From: Ottowia sp. SB7-C50
GTDB taxonomy: Bacteria > Pseudomonadota > Gammaproteobacteria > Burkholderiales > Burkholderiaceae_C
Assembly: GCF_033110285.1 (NCBI RefSeq)
Contig: NZ_CP136995.1
Location: 3,038,001 to 3,102,000, forward strand
Direction: 5' to 3'
DNA length: 64,000 bases
Below the pieces are notes generated by a model. The model did not search any database and was not told the origin of the DNA. It worked only from the letters and a program-made list of their open reading frames with translations. Shown piece by piece: positions 1 through 9,461 of the stretch; positions within the stretch are counted from its first letter, which is position 1, and each line of letters begins with the position of its first letter. The position numbers were made by a program, and so were the translations under genes.

Positions 1-1485
1 GCCCTGGGCGTCAAGCCGGGCGACCGCGTCGGCACGCTGGCCTGGAACGGCCACCGCCACCTGGAGCTGTACTACGCCGTGTCCGGCTCGGGCGCCGTGC
101 TGCACACGCTCAACCCGCGCCTGCACCCCGACCAGCTGACCTGGATCGCCGACCACGCCGAAGACCAGGTGCTGTTCTTCGACCTCACCTTCCTGCCGCT
201 GATCGAGGCCATTGCCTCGCGCGTGAAGACGGTGCGCCACTTCGTCGCCATGACGGACCGCGCGCACATGCCGGAGACGACCAAGATTCCCAACCTGCTG
301 TGCTACGAAGAACTGGTGGCGGCCCAGCCCGACGACTTCGTCTGGCCCGAGTTCGATGAGCGCACGGCGTCGTCGCTGTGCTACACGTCGGGCACCACGG
401 GCAACCCCAAGGGCGTGCTCTACAGTCACCGCTCGACGCTGCTGCACACCTTTGCCGCCGCGCTGCACGATGCGCTCGACGTATCGTCGGCCGACACCAT
501 CCTGCCCGTCGTGCCCATGTTCCACGTCAACGCCTGGGGCCTGCCTTATGTCGCGTGCATGGTGGGCGCCAAGCTGGTGTTTCCCGGCCCGGCGCTCGAC
601 GGCAAGTCGCTGCACGACTTGTTCGAGGCCGAAGGCGTCACCGTCTCGGCCGGCGTGCCGACGGTGTGGCAGGGGCTGCTCACGCACGTTGAAGGCAACA
701 ACTTGAAGTTCTCCACCATGCGCCGCACCATCATTGGCGGCTCGGCCTGCCCTCCCGCCATGATGGACGCCTTCCAGCAGCGCCACGACGTCAAGGTGCT
801 GCACGCCTGGGGCATGACCGAAACCAGCCCCGTGGGCACCACCGCCGCACTCAAGCCTGTGCACGCCAGCCTCGACGCCGACCAGCGCCGCGCACTGCAA
901 CTCAAGCAGGGGCGCACCGTCTTCGGTGTCGAGATGAAGATCGTTGACGTCAACGGCCAGCCGCTGCCGCACGACGGCAAGACCTCGGGCGAGCTCATGG
1001 TGCGCGGGCCCTGGATCGCCTCGGGCTACTTCAAGGGCGAGGCGCAAGGCGCGCTGGTCGATGGCTGGTTCCCGACCGGCGACGTCGCCACCATCGACGC
1101 CGACGGCTTCATGAACATCACCGACCGCAGCAAAGACGTCATCAAGTCCGGCGGCGAATGGATCGGCTCCATCGACCTGGAGAACATCGCCATGGCGCAC
1201 CCGGCGGTCGCCATGGCCGCCTGCATCGCGGCGCGCCACCCCAAGTGGGACGAGCGGCCGCTGCTGATCGTCGTCAAGAAGCCCGGGGCCGAAGTCACGC
1301 GCGATGAACTGCTCCAGTTCTACGAAGGCAAGATCGCCCGCTGGTGGACGCCCGACGACGTCATCTTCGTCGACAGCATCCCGCTGGGCGCCACCGGCAA
1401 GATGCAAAAGAGCCTGTTGCGCGACGCGTACCAGGACCACCTGATCGCATCCGACAAGGTCCCCTCATCGAAGGAAGCCGCATGA
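1..1485 (+). CDS. acyl-CoA synthetase (AMP-binding), 5' end outside window
   Basis: The frame is open from base 1, so the N-terminus lies upstream; 494 residues are visible. Enzymes of this family activate a carboxylic acid with ATP and load it onto CoA. Visible signatures are the phosphate-binding motif SGTTGNPKG (nt 388-414), the adenylate motif GMTETSP (from nt 811) and the C-terminal ATGKMQK lysine motif (near nt 1390). The match is to medium/long-chain fatty-acyl-CoA ligases, but the substrate cannot be read from sequence. The stop overlaps the next start (ATGA), so the two are translationally coupled. With the BKACE genes downstream it probably feeds an acyl-CoA catabolic route. Confidence 0.9.
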   Translation, partial: ALGVKPGDRVGTLAWNGHRHLELYYAVSGSGAVLHTLNPRLHPDQLTWIADHAEDQVLFFDLTFLPLIEAIASRVKTVRHFVAMTDRAHMPETTKIPNLLCYEELVAAQPDDFVWPEFDERTASSLCYTSGTTGNPKGVLYSHRSTLLHTFAAALHDALDVSSADTILPVVPMFHVNAWGLPYVACMVGAKLVFPGPALDGKSLHDLFEAEGVTVSAGVPTVWQGLLTHVEGNNLKFSTMRRTIIGGSACPPAMMDAFQQRHDVKVLHAWGMTETSPVGTTAALKPVHASLDADQRRALQLKQGRTVFGVEMKIVDVNGQPLPHDGKTSGELMVRGPWIASGYFKGEAQGALVDGWFPTGDVATIDADGFMNITDRSKDVIKSGGEWIGSIDLENIAMAHPAVAMAACIAARHPKWDERPLLIVVKKPGAEVTRDELLQFYEGKIARWWTPDDVIFVDSIPLGATGKMQKSLLRDAYQDHLIASDKVPSSKEAA

Positions 1486-2405
1486 GCAAGGTCATCATCA
1501 CCTGCGCGGTGACGGGTGCTATCCACACGCCGTCGATGTCGCCCTACCTGCCGGTGACGCCGGAAGAAATCATCGAGGCCTCGGTGGGCGCGGCCGAAGC
1601 GGGCGCCGCCATCATCCACCTGCACGCGCGCGACCCCGTGGACGGCCGGCCTGACCAGACGCCGGAAGCCTTCGGGCGCTTTCTGCCGCAGATCAAGTCA
1701 CGCACCGACGCGGTGCTGAACCTGACCAGCGGCGGCTCGCCCTACATGCCGATCGAGGTGCGCATCAAGCCGGTGGCGCACTTTGCGCCGGAAGTGGCCT
1801 CGCTCAACGTCGGCTCCATGAACTTCGCGCTGTTTCCCATGCTGGATCGCTTCAAGGAGTTCAAGCACGCCTGGGAGCGCGAGGCGCTGGAAGGCAGCCG
1901 CGACCTGGTGTTCCGCAACTCGTTCAAGGAGATCGAGTACGCCATGGCCCAGTGCGCCAGCACCGACACGCGCTTCGAGTTCGAGTGCTACGACACTTCG
2001 GGCCTGTACAACCTGGCGCACTTCGTCGACCGCGGGCTGGTCAAGCCGCCGTTCTTCGTGCAGACCGTGTTCGGCATCCTGGGCGGCATCGGCACCCACC
2101 CCGACGACGTGGCGCACATGAAGCGCACGGCCGATCGCCTTTTTGGCAAAGACTATCGCTGGTCGGCCTTCGGCGCTGGCCGGCACCAGTTGAGCCTGGC
2201 CGCCATGACGGCCAGCATGGGCGGCCACGTGCGCGTGGGCCTGGAAGACAGCCTGTGGCTGGGGCGCGGCAAGCTGGCCGAGAGCAATGCGGCGCAGGTG
2301 ACGCGGGTGCGCCAGATCATCGAAGGCCTGGGCCTGGAGATCGCCACGCCGGCCGAGGCGCGCGAGATCCTGCAGCTGAAGGGCGCGGACAAGGTCAGGT
2401 TCTGA
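1482..2405 (+). CDS. beta-keto acid cleavage enzyme (BKACE, DUF849), copy 1
   Basis: A 307-aa protein of the 3-keto-5-aminohexanoate cleavage enzyme family. These TIM-barrel zinc enzymes condense a beta-keto acid with acetyl-CoA to give acetoacetate and a new acyl-CoA. The metal motif HLHARDP places His46 and His48 at the family positions, and the later GLEDSLW segment (Glu255) fits the conserved C-terminal acidic ligand region. The start is the ATG that overlaps the ligase stop by 4 nt. The substrate (a beta-keto acid, possibly amino- or ammonium-substituted) is unknown. A second, quite different BKACE lies at 4615-5673. Confidence 0.9.
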   Translation: MSKVIITCAVTGAIHTPSMSPYLPVTPEEIIEASVGAAEAGAAIIHLHARDPVDGRPDQTPEAFGRFLPQIKSRTDAVLNLTSGGSPYMPIEVRIKPVAHFAPEVASLNVGSMNFALFPMLDRFKEFKHAWEREALEGSRDLVFRNSFKEIEYAMAQCASTDTRFEFECYDTSGLYNLAHFVDRGLVKPPFFVQTVFGILGGIGTHPDDVAHMKRTADRLFGKDYRWSAFGAGRHQLSLAAMTASMGGHVRVGLEDSLWLGRGKLAESNAAQVTRVRQIIEGLGLEIATPAEAREILQLKGADKVRF

Positions 2406-2581
2406 CGCACAGACCCATGCGATCTGGGCATCGATCCACGGCACAGCACGTGCTTCGCAGACCGGGTGCCATGCCCCAATTCAGCAAGCGAACGCCCCAA
2501 TAAAGCAAGTGCGATCCCGCGTCCCTGCTGATACTGATCCGTGGATGCACGGGCATCCAGAACATCACAGGAGACATCTCA

Positions 2582-3544
2582 ATGAAATGGTCAGTACGCG
2601 CCGCCACGGCGGTGATGGGATGGGCGCTGGCGTGCAGCGCCTGGGCTTGGGGTGAGCGGCCGGTGAAGCTCATCGTGCCGGCGCCCGCAGGCGGCACGAT
2701 GGACATCGTCGGCCGCATCCTCGGCCAGCAGCTGTCGGCCGACATCGGGCAGCCGGTGGTGGTCGAGAACAAGCCCGGCGCGGGCGGCTCCATCGGCATC
2801 CAGGCCATGCTGCAGGCGCCGCCGAATGGCGACACCCTCGTGATGGCCGCCAGCAACGTGCTGGCCGAGATCCCGCACGTCATCAAGGTGCCCTTCGATC
2901 CGCTCAAAGACGTCATCCCCGTGGCATCGCTGGCCCGCTCGGGCGTGGTGCTGGTGGCGCCGGCCAGCAACCCGGCGCGGGATTTTCAGGGCCTGGTGGC
3001 GCACCTGAAGACGCGCAAGGGAAAAGGCAATTTCGCCAGCTACAGCCCCGGCACCGTGTCGCACTACGCCGGACTGATCCTCAGCGACAAGGCGGGGCTC
3101 GACATGCAGCACGTGGGTTTTGCCGGATCGCCGCCGGCCCTTCAGGCGCTGCTGGGCGGGCAGGTGGACATCATGTTCGACGGCATGCTGACCTCGGTGC
3201 CGCTCATCAAGAGCGGCAAGCTGCGCGCCTACGCCTTTTCCGGCCGCCAGCGCTCGCAGCACCTGCCGGACGTGCCGACCACGACGGAAGTGGGCTACCC
3301 CGAACTGAATTTCCTCGGTTGGGTGGGCCTGATCGGATCGGCCAAGGTGCCCGCACCGGTGCTGGCGCGCATCCAGGCCGCGGTGGCCAAGGCGGCGCAG
3401 GCGCCCGCCGTGCGGCAAAAGCTCTCGGACGTGGGGCTGGAGCCCGAGATCATCGTGGACACCTCGGTGCTGTCGCGCGAGACGCGGCAAATGTCCGAGC
3501 GCAGCGCCGCCATCGTCGAGAAGTACGGCATTCGGTTGAACTGA
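2582..3544 (+). CDS. Bug-family tripartite tricarboxylate transporter substrate-binding protein
   Basis: A 320-aa periplasmic solute-binding protein of the Bug/TctC family. An N-terminal signal peptide (about 22 residues, ending near ACSAWA) is followed by the family's opening VKLIVPAPAGGTMD and the PNGDTL turn. AGGAGA at 2569-2574 lies 7 nt before the ATG, which supports the start. No TctA/TctB membrane genes are nearby, as is usual for the many orphan Bug proteins of this lineage. It probably binds a carboxylate handled by the neighbouring enzymes; the ligand is unknown. Confidence 0.9.
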   Translation: MKWSVRAATAVMGWALACSAWAWGERPVKLIVPAPAGGTMDIVGRILGQQLSADIGQPVVVENKPGAGGSIGIQAMLQAPPNGDTLVMAASNVLAEIPHVIKVPFDPLKDVIPVASLARSGVVLVAPASNPARDFQGLVAHLKTRKGKGNFASYSPGTVSHYAGLILSDKAGLDMQHVGFAGSPPALQALLGGQVDIMFDGMLTSVPLIKSGKLRAYAFSGRQRSQHLPDVPTTTEVGYPELNFLGWVGLIGSAKVPAPVLARIQAAVAKAAQAPAVRQKLSDVGLEPEIIVDTSVLSRETRQMSERSAAIVEKYGIRLN

Positions 3545-3575
3545 TGTTTGCCCGTCCTGAAATTGGAGGCGCCGC

Positions 3576-4421
3576 ATGAAGATCAAACCCCTCACCCCCG
3601 CCATTGGCGCCGTGGTATCCGACATCCACCTGGGCGACGCGGCGCGCGACGGCGCGCTGTTCGCCGACGTCAAGGCCGCGTTGCTCAAGCACCGCGTGCT
3701 GTTCTTCCGCGGCCAAGACATCACGCGCGCCGAGCACGTGGCCTTTGCCGAACGCTTTGGCCCGCTTGAAACGCACCCCGTGGCCGGCAGCGACCCCGAC
3801 CACCCCGGCTTGGTGCGCATTTACCGCAGCGACAACCCGCACAGCTACGAAAACACCTACCACTGCGACGGCCTGTGGCGGCCCAACCCGGCCATGGGCG
3901 CGGTGCTGCGCTGCATCGAATGCCCCGACGTGGGCGGCGACACCATCTGGGTCAACATGGTCAAGGCTTACGACGAGTTGCCCGAGCACATCAAGCACAC
4001 CATCGGCAACCTGCGCGCCAAGGCCAGCATCGAGCACACCTTCGGTGCCGTGATGACGCCCGAGGCGCGCGCCCAGCTGGCGCAGGACCATCCGCCGGTG
4101 GAGCACCCCGTGGTGCGCACGCACCCCGAGACGGGCGAGAAGCTGCTGTTCGTGGGCGCGGGCTTCACCACGCATTTCGTCAACTGGAGCACGCCCGACA
4201 ACGTGCGCCACGGCATCGACAAGTCGCCCGGCGCCTCGCTGCTGCTCAACTACCTGACGAGCCGCGCCAGCATCCCCGAATACCAGGTGCGCTGGTCCTG
4301 GCAGCCGGGCGACGTGGCGGTGTGGGACAACCGCAGCACGCAGCATTACGCCTGCAACGACTACTACCCCGCGCCGCGCAAGATGGAGCGCGCGGGCATC
4401 GTCGGCGACAGGCCGTATTGA
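3576..4421 (+). CDS. TauD/TfdA-family Fe(II)/2-oxoglutarate dioxygenase
   Basis: A 281-aa member of the alpha-ketoglutarate-dependent dioxygenases, which hydroxylate small molecules such as taurine, aryloxyacetates or gamma-butyrobetaine. The iron triad is visible as H96-C-D98 (TYHCDGLW) and distal H257 (STQHYACND); the arginine in RKMERAG fits the 2-oxoglutarate site. GGAGG lies about 7 nt before the ATG. It sits between two BKACE genes, suggesting it oxidises a precursor to the beta-keto acid. Its specificity (sulfonate, ether or quaternary amine) is not determinable here. A family-B repeat starts directly after the stop. Confidence 0.9.
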   Translation: MKIKPLTPAIGAVVSDIHLGDAARDGALFADVKAALLKHRVLFFRGQDITRAEHVAFAERFGPLETHPVAGSDPDHPGLVRIYRSDNPHSYENTYHCDGLWRPNPAMGAVLRCIECPDVGGDTIWVNMVKAYDELPEHIKHTIGNLRAKASIEHTFGAVMTPEARAQLAQDHPPVEHPVVRTHPETGEKLLFVGAGFTTHFVNWSTPDNVRHGIDKSPGASLLLNYLTSRASIPEYQVRWSWQPGDVAVWDNRSTQHYACNDYYPAPRKMERAGIVGDRPY

Positions 4422-4522
4422 TCCCTCCTGAGCCGCCTGCGGCGTCTTCCCCCCAGGGGGACAACGCCAGTGGCCGGGCCAAGCCCGCTCCACGGCGTTC
4501 TGGTGCGGCCTGCTCCGCGGCC
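4422..4522 (+). repeat. dispersed repeat family B, copy 1
   Basis: An element of about 100 nt starting immediately after the dioxygenase stop. It contains a short C-run/G-run hairpin (CCCCCCAGGGGG), then a conserved block with GCCAGTGGCCGGGCCAAGCCC and an inverted CCACGGCGTT segment. Near copies lie after the stops of ftsA, ftsI and the DUF484 gene, always in the same orientation as the upstream gene. Function is unknown; a transcript 3'-end or stability element is one possibility. Confidence 0.75.
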
Positions 4523-4525
4523 ATT

Positions 4526-4596
4526 TGTTTTGCTATTTAATTAATAGCTGACTGCGCTTGCCCCATGAGCGCTTCAAGCCTATTCCATTTATTTTC
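4526..4596 (-). repeat. dispersed palindromic repeat family A, between dioxygenase and BKACE 2
   Basis: A degenerate palindrome with the family hallmarks: AT-rich edge, TAATAGCTG, CTGCGCTTG, and a partly complementary GAGCGCTTCAAG arm. It ends just upstream of the ribosome-binding site of the second BKACE gene, so it could affect that gene's translation. Confidence 0.65.
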
Positions 4597-4614
4597 ACCC
4601 CCTCGGAGTCCACC

Positions 4615-5673
4615 ATGAATTTTCTCGACGGTCACCTGTTCCCCGAAAACCAGCCGCCGCTGATCATCACGGCCGCGCCCTATGCCCCTGGCTGGCTGCC
4701 CTCGGATTTTCCAGAGGACATTCCGGTCACGATGGAGGAGCAAATCCAGAAAGCCGTGGACTGCTACAACGCCGGCGCCACCGTGCTGCACCTGCACGTG
4801 CGCGAACTGGACGGCAAGGGCAGCAAGCGCCTGTCCATGTTCAACGAACTGATCGCCGGCGTGCGCAAGGCGGTGCCCGAGATGATCATCCAGGTCGGCG
4901 GCTCGATCAGCTTCGCGCCCGAGAACGAGGGCCAGGCGGCCAAATGGCTGAGCGACGACACGCGCCACATGCTGGCCGAGCTGGCGCCCGTGCCCGACCA
5001 GGTCACGGTGACAGTGAACACCTCGCAGATGAACGTGACCGACCAGGCCGAGGACGCGGATTTTCGCGGCACCTCACGCGCCAACCCGGCCATCTTCAAC
5101 GCCTACAAGGAAATGACGGTGCCCGCCCAGCCCGGCTGGGTGGAGGATCACGTGCGGCGCCTGACGGCGGCCGGCATCCAGAGCGCCTTCCAGTGCTACA
5201 ACATCAACAGCTTTGAATCGGTCGAGCGGCTGATGCGGCGCGGCTTCTACAAGGGGCCGCTGGTGATGAACTGGGTCGCCATCGCCGGCGGCATGGACAC
5301 GCCCAGCATTTACAGCCTGGCCAACTTCGTGCGCGCCGTGCCCGACGGCGCCGTGCTCACGGTGGAAAGCAACGTGCGCAATGTGCTGCCGGTCAACATG
5401 TTCGGCATCGCCATGGGCCTGCACGTGCGCTGCGGCACCGAGGACTGCCTGTGGAACCAGGACCGCAGCGCCAAGGCCAGCACGGTGTCGCAGATCGAGC
5501 AACTGGTGCGCATCTCGCGCGAGTTTGGTCGGCCCATTGCCACAGCGCAGCAGGCGCGCGAGATCTGCAAGATCGGCGTGTTCTACGACACCGTCGAAGA
5601 AAGCCTGGCCGCCAACGGCTTCGCGCCCAACCGCCCGGGGGCCAGCCAGGGCTTCCTGCGCAAGGCCGCCTGA
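4615..5673 (+). CDS. beta-keto acid cleavage enzyme (BKACE, DUF849), copy 2, divergent
   Basis: A 352-aa DUF849 protein that differs clearly from the copy at 1482-2405. The zinc motif is HLHVREL (His59, His61) and the C-terminal block is GTEDCLWNQDR. The ATG at 4615 is chosen because GGAG lies at 4605-4608 and because an upstream in-frame ATG would add residues unlike the family. The reaction should be beta-keto acid + acetyl-CoA to acetoacetate + acyl-CoA; the substrate is unknown. Two different BKACE subfamilies in one cluster suggest two successive or alternative keto-acid substrates. Confidence 0.88.
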   Translation: MNFLDGHLFPENQPPLIITAAPYAPGWLPSDFPEDIPVTMEEQIQKAVDCYNAGATVLHLHVRELDGKGSKRLSMFNELIAGVRKAVPEMIIQVGGSISFAPENEGQAAKWLSDDTRHMLAELAPVPDQVTVTVNTSQMNVTDQAEDADFRGTSRANPAIFNAYKEMTVPAQPGWVEDHVRRLTAAGIQSAFQCYNINSFESVERLMRRGFYKGPLVMNWVAIAGGMDTPSIYSLANFVRAVPDGAVLTVESNVRNVLPVNMFGIAMGLHVRCGTEDCLWNQDRSAKASTVSQIEQLVRISREFGRPIATAQQAREICKIGVFYDTVEESLAANGFAPNRPGASQGFLRKAA

Positions 5674-5689
5674 TCCGGCCGTGCGGAAC

Positions 5690-6823
5690 TCAGCTCTGGC
5701 CGGGCGCTTCGGCAGCCACCATGCCTGGGTCCGGTCGGTTGTGCTTGCGTGGGCGAACCGGTGCGGAGCCTGCGCTGGATTCACCCTGGTGCCTGCGCCA
5801 ACCTGAGACGCTGTTGCCGAAATGCGCGCGGAACCAGTGGCTGAAGCTGCTGAGGCTGGAAAAGCCCAGCAGCGCGGCCACTTCGCCCAGCGGCAAATCG
5901 CTTTCCCGCAAGTGGCGCAAGGCGAGTTCCCTGCGGACTTCATCCAGCAAGACCGAGAACGACTGCCCCTCCACACTCAGATGTCGGTGCAGTGTGCGCC
6001 TGTCCATCCGCATGTGCCCCGCGACTTGCTCGGCGGTGCAGCGGCCGCCGGACAGCAACGCCACGATCAGTTCCTTGCATGACGCCCGCACGCTTGCGCC
6101 GCGCCGGCGCAGGGCGGCCTCGAAATGGTCACGCGCGAAGCGGGCCACGCCGGGGTTGTCGGGCGTTCGCACCCTGTGCAGATCGGCCAGTGCACAGACC
6201 AGGCCATTGAACTCCTGGTTGAACAGCGGCGCGCGGCCGAAGAATGCGCGGTGGCTTGCCGCATCGACTGGCGCGCGGTGCATAAAGCTCACTTGCCGCG
6301 CTTGCCACCCCGGCCCGATCAACTCGCGCAGCAGGCGAAACATGACGCCGACGGCCATCTCAATCGACTGGCGAGCCGACAGCCCGGCGATGGGCAGCAA
6401 GTCCTGCCGAATGATGGCGTTCGCACCCGCCTCCTCGACACGGATGACCAAGGCGGGGCTCAGCAGCTTCAGGTAGCGGCACAGCGTGTCGAGCGCCTGG
6501 CGCGGCGTGGGCTCTTCGTTCAGCACCAGGCTGATCGGCCCGAGGTTGGAAAAGCTGCGCCTTGCCACCAGCCGCAACCCAAGGTCTTGCACGCCAGTCG
6601 TGCGGGCGGACACTTCCAGCACCTCGCGCACGGCTTGCACGGAGATGAGCGCCTCAGGGTCTTCGAGCCAGCGCGCCGACAGACCCACTTCGCGCAACAG
6701 CGCGTGCGGGTCGTGGCCCAGTTCGAGCATCAGGTCGATGTAGCCCGCCAGGCTGGCGCTGCGGATCAGCGTGTCGGGACCGCGGGCGCTGCCGACCGTG
6801 TGCGAAGAAGCCTCTTGAGTCAT
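5690..6823 (-). CDS. AraC-family transcriptional regulator (OruR/ArgR type)
   Basis: A 377-aa regulator. Residues 20-220 resemble the 'arabinose-binding-like' N-terminal domain of OruR-type regulators. Residues about 240-345 form the AraC/XylS double helix-turn-helix (CTAEQVAGHMRMDRRTLHRH, then LPLGEVAALLGFSSLSSFSH). A basic tail of about 30 residues follows. It converges on the BKACE operon with a 16-nt gap and lies downstream of nothing else on its strand except the MFS gene. It is a likely regulator of one or both flanking catabolic operons, but no operator could be identified. Confidence 0.88.
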   Translation of the reverse strand: MTQEASSHTVGSARGPDTLIRSASLAGYIDLMLELGHDPHALLREVGLSARWLEDPEALISVQAVREVLEVSARTTGVQDLGLRLVARRSFSNLGPISLVLNEEPTPRQALDTLCRYLKLLSPALVIRVEEAGANAIIRQDLLPIAGLSARQSIEMAVGVMFRLLRELIGPGWQARQVSFMHRAPVDAASHRAFFGRAPLFNQEFNGLVCALADLHRVRTPDNPGVARFARDHFEAALRRRGASVRASCKELIVALLSGGRCTAEQVAGHMRMDRRTLHRHLSVEGQSFSVLLDEVRRELALRHLRESDLPLGEVAALLGFSSLSSFSHWFRAHFGNSVSGWRRHQGESSAGSAPVRPRKHNRPDPGMVAAEAPGQS

Positions 6824-6848
6824 TCCGCCCCGCGCACTTCAACGCAGG

Positions 6849-8159
6849 TCAGCCGTTGACCGCCTCAAAGTCGGCCGCGACGGCAGCCGCGTCGGCCTCA
6901 TACGTGCGCGAAGCGCGCCAGTAGAAAAATGCCGACAAGAAACCGGCCGCCGGAATCAACGCCATCGCGGTCTGCAGGCTCCACACATCCGACATGATGC
7001 CGGTGATGAAAGGGCCTACCGCCAGACCGAACAGGTTGATGGCAAAGGCGTGCACCGCCCCACCTGTCGAACGCAGTCCGGGGTGCGTAACGTCCAGCAC
7101 CGCGCTGACCGATACGCCCACGGTGCAGGTCATCATGAAGCCGCCCAGCAGAATCAGCGGAAACTGCACGGCAGGCGGCAGCGATACGGCAAAGGCAAAA
7201 ATGAACAAGGACGCCGTGGCGGTGGTGGTGCCGACCAGCAGCAGCAGCTTGTTGGCGCTGCGCCGGCGCGCCATTCGATCGGCCACGTGGCCCCAGAACA
7301 CCGCCCCCAGCGCACCGCACAGCACCAGCACGCCGGCGTATTTGGCGGCCGTGGCCACCGACATGCCGTGGTACCGATTGAGGTAGCTCGGCACCCACGA
7401 CCACATGGTGGACACCACGATGAGCTGGAACGACCCCGCGATGCACACCAGCAGCATGGTCTTGCCACGGCTCAAGGTGCTTAGCATGCGGAACACATAG
7501 GCCTTGGTGTCGGCGCTCTTGAGGGCCGGCTTCATCTTCACGATGACGTTCTTGTAGTCCGGCACCAGCAGGAACAGCAGCGCCATCACGAGTCCGGGAA
7601 AGCCGACGGCGCCAAACGCCGCGCGCCAGCCCCAGTGCTCGGCAATGATGCCACCCAGCACCACGCCCAGCACGGCCCCGACCGAGCTGGCGGCAAAGAA
7701 GGCGCCAAGCAAAGTGGCATGCAGGCGCTTGGGAAACAGCGCGTTGATAAGCGCCGCGCCCACCGAGCCATAGCCCGTCTCGCCCAGGCCCACCACGGCA
7801 CGCGCGGCGAACAGTTGCCCGTAACTGCGGGCAAACATGCACGAAATGGTGGCCAGGCTCCAGACCGTGGCCATGACGAAGATGCTCTTGACGCGGCCGA
7901 AGCGGTCGGCCAGGAGCGCGACCGGAATGCTGCCCACGGCCACCACGACGGAGATGACCGACACCAGCGCACCGAGTTGCTTGTCCGACAAGCCCCACTC
8001 CTGCTTCAAATGCGGGAACAGGGACACGATGATCTGTCGGTCCACGTAGTCTGACATCATCAGCAGAAAGATCATGGCGAAAGCGAACCAGGCGCGTGGC
8101 CGGCTCACCTGGCTGTCAAAGCGCGTCGTGGTATCTGCGGGCGAGTCGGCCGTGATCAT
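6849..8159 (-). CDS. major facilitator superfamily transporter
   Basis: A 436-aa inner-membrane transporter with about 12 hydrophobic segments. The cytoplasmic loop 2-3 motif of the superfamily appears as LLADRFGRVKS, and a related motif, VADRMARRRS, begins the second half. The opening MIFLLMMSDYVDRQI is typical of organic-acid/aromatic-acid type MFS members. It is probably transcribed after the DsbA-like gene and may import or export the substrate of that operon. The substrate is unknown. Confidence 0.88.
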   Translation of the reverse strand: MITADSPADTTTRFDSQVSRPRAWFAFAMIFLLMMSDYVDRQIIVSLFPHLKQEWGLSDKQLGALVSVISVVVAVGSIPVALLADRFGRVKSIFVMATVWSLATISCMFARSYGQLFAARAVVGLGETGYGSVGAALINALFPKRLHATLLGAFFAASSVGAVLGVVLGGIIAEHWGWRAAFGAVGFPGLVMALLFLLVPDYKNVIVKMKPALKSADTKAYVFRMLSTLSRGKTMLLVCIAGSFQLIVVSTMWSWVPSYLNRYHGMSVATAAKYAGVLVLCGALGAVFWGHVADRMARRRSANKLLLLVGTTTATASLFIFAFAVSLPPAVQFPLILLGGFMMTCTVGVSVSAVLDVTHPGLRSTGGAVHAFAINLFGLAVGPFITGIMSDVWSLQTAMALIPAAGFLSAFFYWRASRTYEADAAAVAADFEAVNG

Positions 8160-8216
8160 TTTTGCCTCTTGATTTATCGGTAGCGCCGTGGAGCAAACGC
8201 CGGTGATGCGAAGCGG

Positions 8217-8885
8217 TCAGCTTCCGTTTGCCACCCTTCGTGGCGTGGCCGCCACCGCGCGCGCCATCGCCTGAAGCAGGTCAGTCGCCGGCACCGCGCC
8301 GGTCAATGCCTGCTGGCTGTTGAAGACGAAATGCGGCACCCCATTGGCCGGCGCGTGGGCCGGGTGCAGCGGCGCCGACCACGGTGCGAGGTCTGTGGGG
8401 ACACCTGCTGCCTGCGCCAGTTGGTGCAAGACATCGGGCCGGCCGATGTTGAGGTTCTGCACGAAGAAGGCGGCGTAGAGCGACTCCACCAGTTCGAACA
8501 TCTGATCCGTCGTCAGCCGCGCCTGCGCGCTGTTGATCAACTCGCACGCCTCGCGCGAGTTCGGGAAGGTGGTGATGGCGTCGAAGTCGATCTGCAGCCC
8601 CACCGTCCTGGCGACTGCGTTGACCTGCGCGCGCCGGTCGGCCACCGCCTCGGCACTGCCCAGGCGCGCCAGATAGAACGCCTGAAAGTCAACGCCTTGA
8701 TCGGGAATCTGGGGCAGCAGCGGCTCGGCGTGCCACGCCAGCCGTATCGCCACCGTGGGAAGGAGTTTGTGCAGATCCTGGATCGCTATGCGCAGGTTGC
8801 GCGTGCCGATCCAGCACCAAGGGCAGACGACGTCCAGATGAAAGGCAATATGCAATCGCGGCGCTGCGGCGCTATCTCCGGTCAT
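8217..8885 (-). CDS. DsbA-family oxidoreductase (FrnE / HCCA-isomerase-like)
   Basis: A 222-aa thioredoxin-fold protein without a signal peptide, so presumably cytoplasmic. A CPWC motif (C21-C24) follows the first beta strand (FHLDVVCPWCW), then a helical insert, as in FrnE and 2-hydroxychromene-2-carboxylate isomerases. The ATG at 8885 lies 8 nt after the stop of the upstream hydrolase gene. In this context it may be a glutathione- or thiol-dependent isomerase or reductase of a catabolic path. A general disulfide role cannot be excluded. Confidence 0.85.
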   Translation of the reverse strand: MTGDSAAAPRLHIAFHLDVVCPWCWIGTRNLRIAIQDLHKLLPTVAIRLAWHAEPLLPQIPDQGVDFQAFYLARLGSAEAVADRRAQVNAVARTVGLQIDFDAITTFPNSREACELINSAQARLTTDQMFELVESLYAAFFVQNLNIGRPDVLHQLAQAAGVPTDLAPWSAPLHPAHAPANGVPHFVFNSQQALTGAVPATDLLQAMARAVAATPRRVANGS

Positions 8886-8893
8886 GGCAGCCG

Positions 8894-9454
8894 TCAGATC
8901 AGTTGTTGCAGCAGCGGCTTGGCGCCTGGCCACGGCCCGAAGCCCGCCGCCGGATTGAGATGACCCACCTCGCCCAGATCGACCAGGCGCGAGCCCCACG
9001 CCACCGCCATCTGCCGCGCCTTTTCGAATCGCGCGAGCGGGTCGTTGCGGCTGGCGGCCAGGATGGACGGGAATGGCAGCGGGGCAATGGGAATGGGCGC
9101 CCATCCGTGGCTGCTGAGTTGCTCCAGCGTGGGGTAGCCCGCCGGCATGGGCTCCTCCACATCGGCCGGCGCCGCGAGCAAGGCACCGTGGATCGGACGC
9201 TGGTAGCGCTGCGCCCAATGCACCGTGATCATGACCCCCGCGCTGTGCGCGACGATGATCACCGGGCCTTCAATGGCCGCCAGCGTGTCGTTCAGCGCCT
9301 CGACGCGCGCGGCGCAACTGAGCTTGTTTTCTTTCAGGGGCTTCACGCATACCGCGCGCGGAAGCTCTGCTTGCAGATGGGTTTGCCAATGCTCCGGCAC
9401 GTGCTCGCGCAAGCCAGGAACCAGCAGGAATGTGATGTCTTCGGGAATATGCAT
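8894..9454 (-). CDS. RBBP9/YdeN-family alpha/beta hydrolase
   Basis: A 186-aa small serine hydrolase. The triad is visible: Ser71 in VAHSAGV, Asp138 in SRNDPL and His165 in VGHLNPAAGFG, the last being the typical RBBP9/YdeN ending. The start ATG lies 7 nt past the SDR stop. Family members are esterases of poorly known substrate. Tight spacing with the SDR upstream and the DsbA-like gene downstream indicates one operon. Confidence 0.87.
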   Translation of the reverse strand: MHIPEDITFLLVPGLREHVPEHWQTHLQAELPRAVCVKPLKENKLSCAARVEALNDTLAAIEGPVIIVAHSAGVMITVHWAQRYQRPIHGALLAAPADVEEPMPAGYPTLEQLSSHGWAPIPIAPLPFPSILAASRNDPLARFEKARQMAVAWGSRLVDLGEVGHLNPAAGFGPWPGAKPLLQQLI

Positions 9455-9461
9455 GGTGCCC

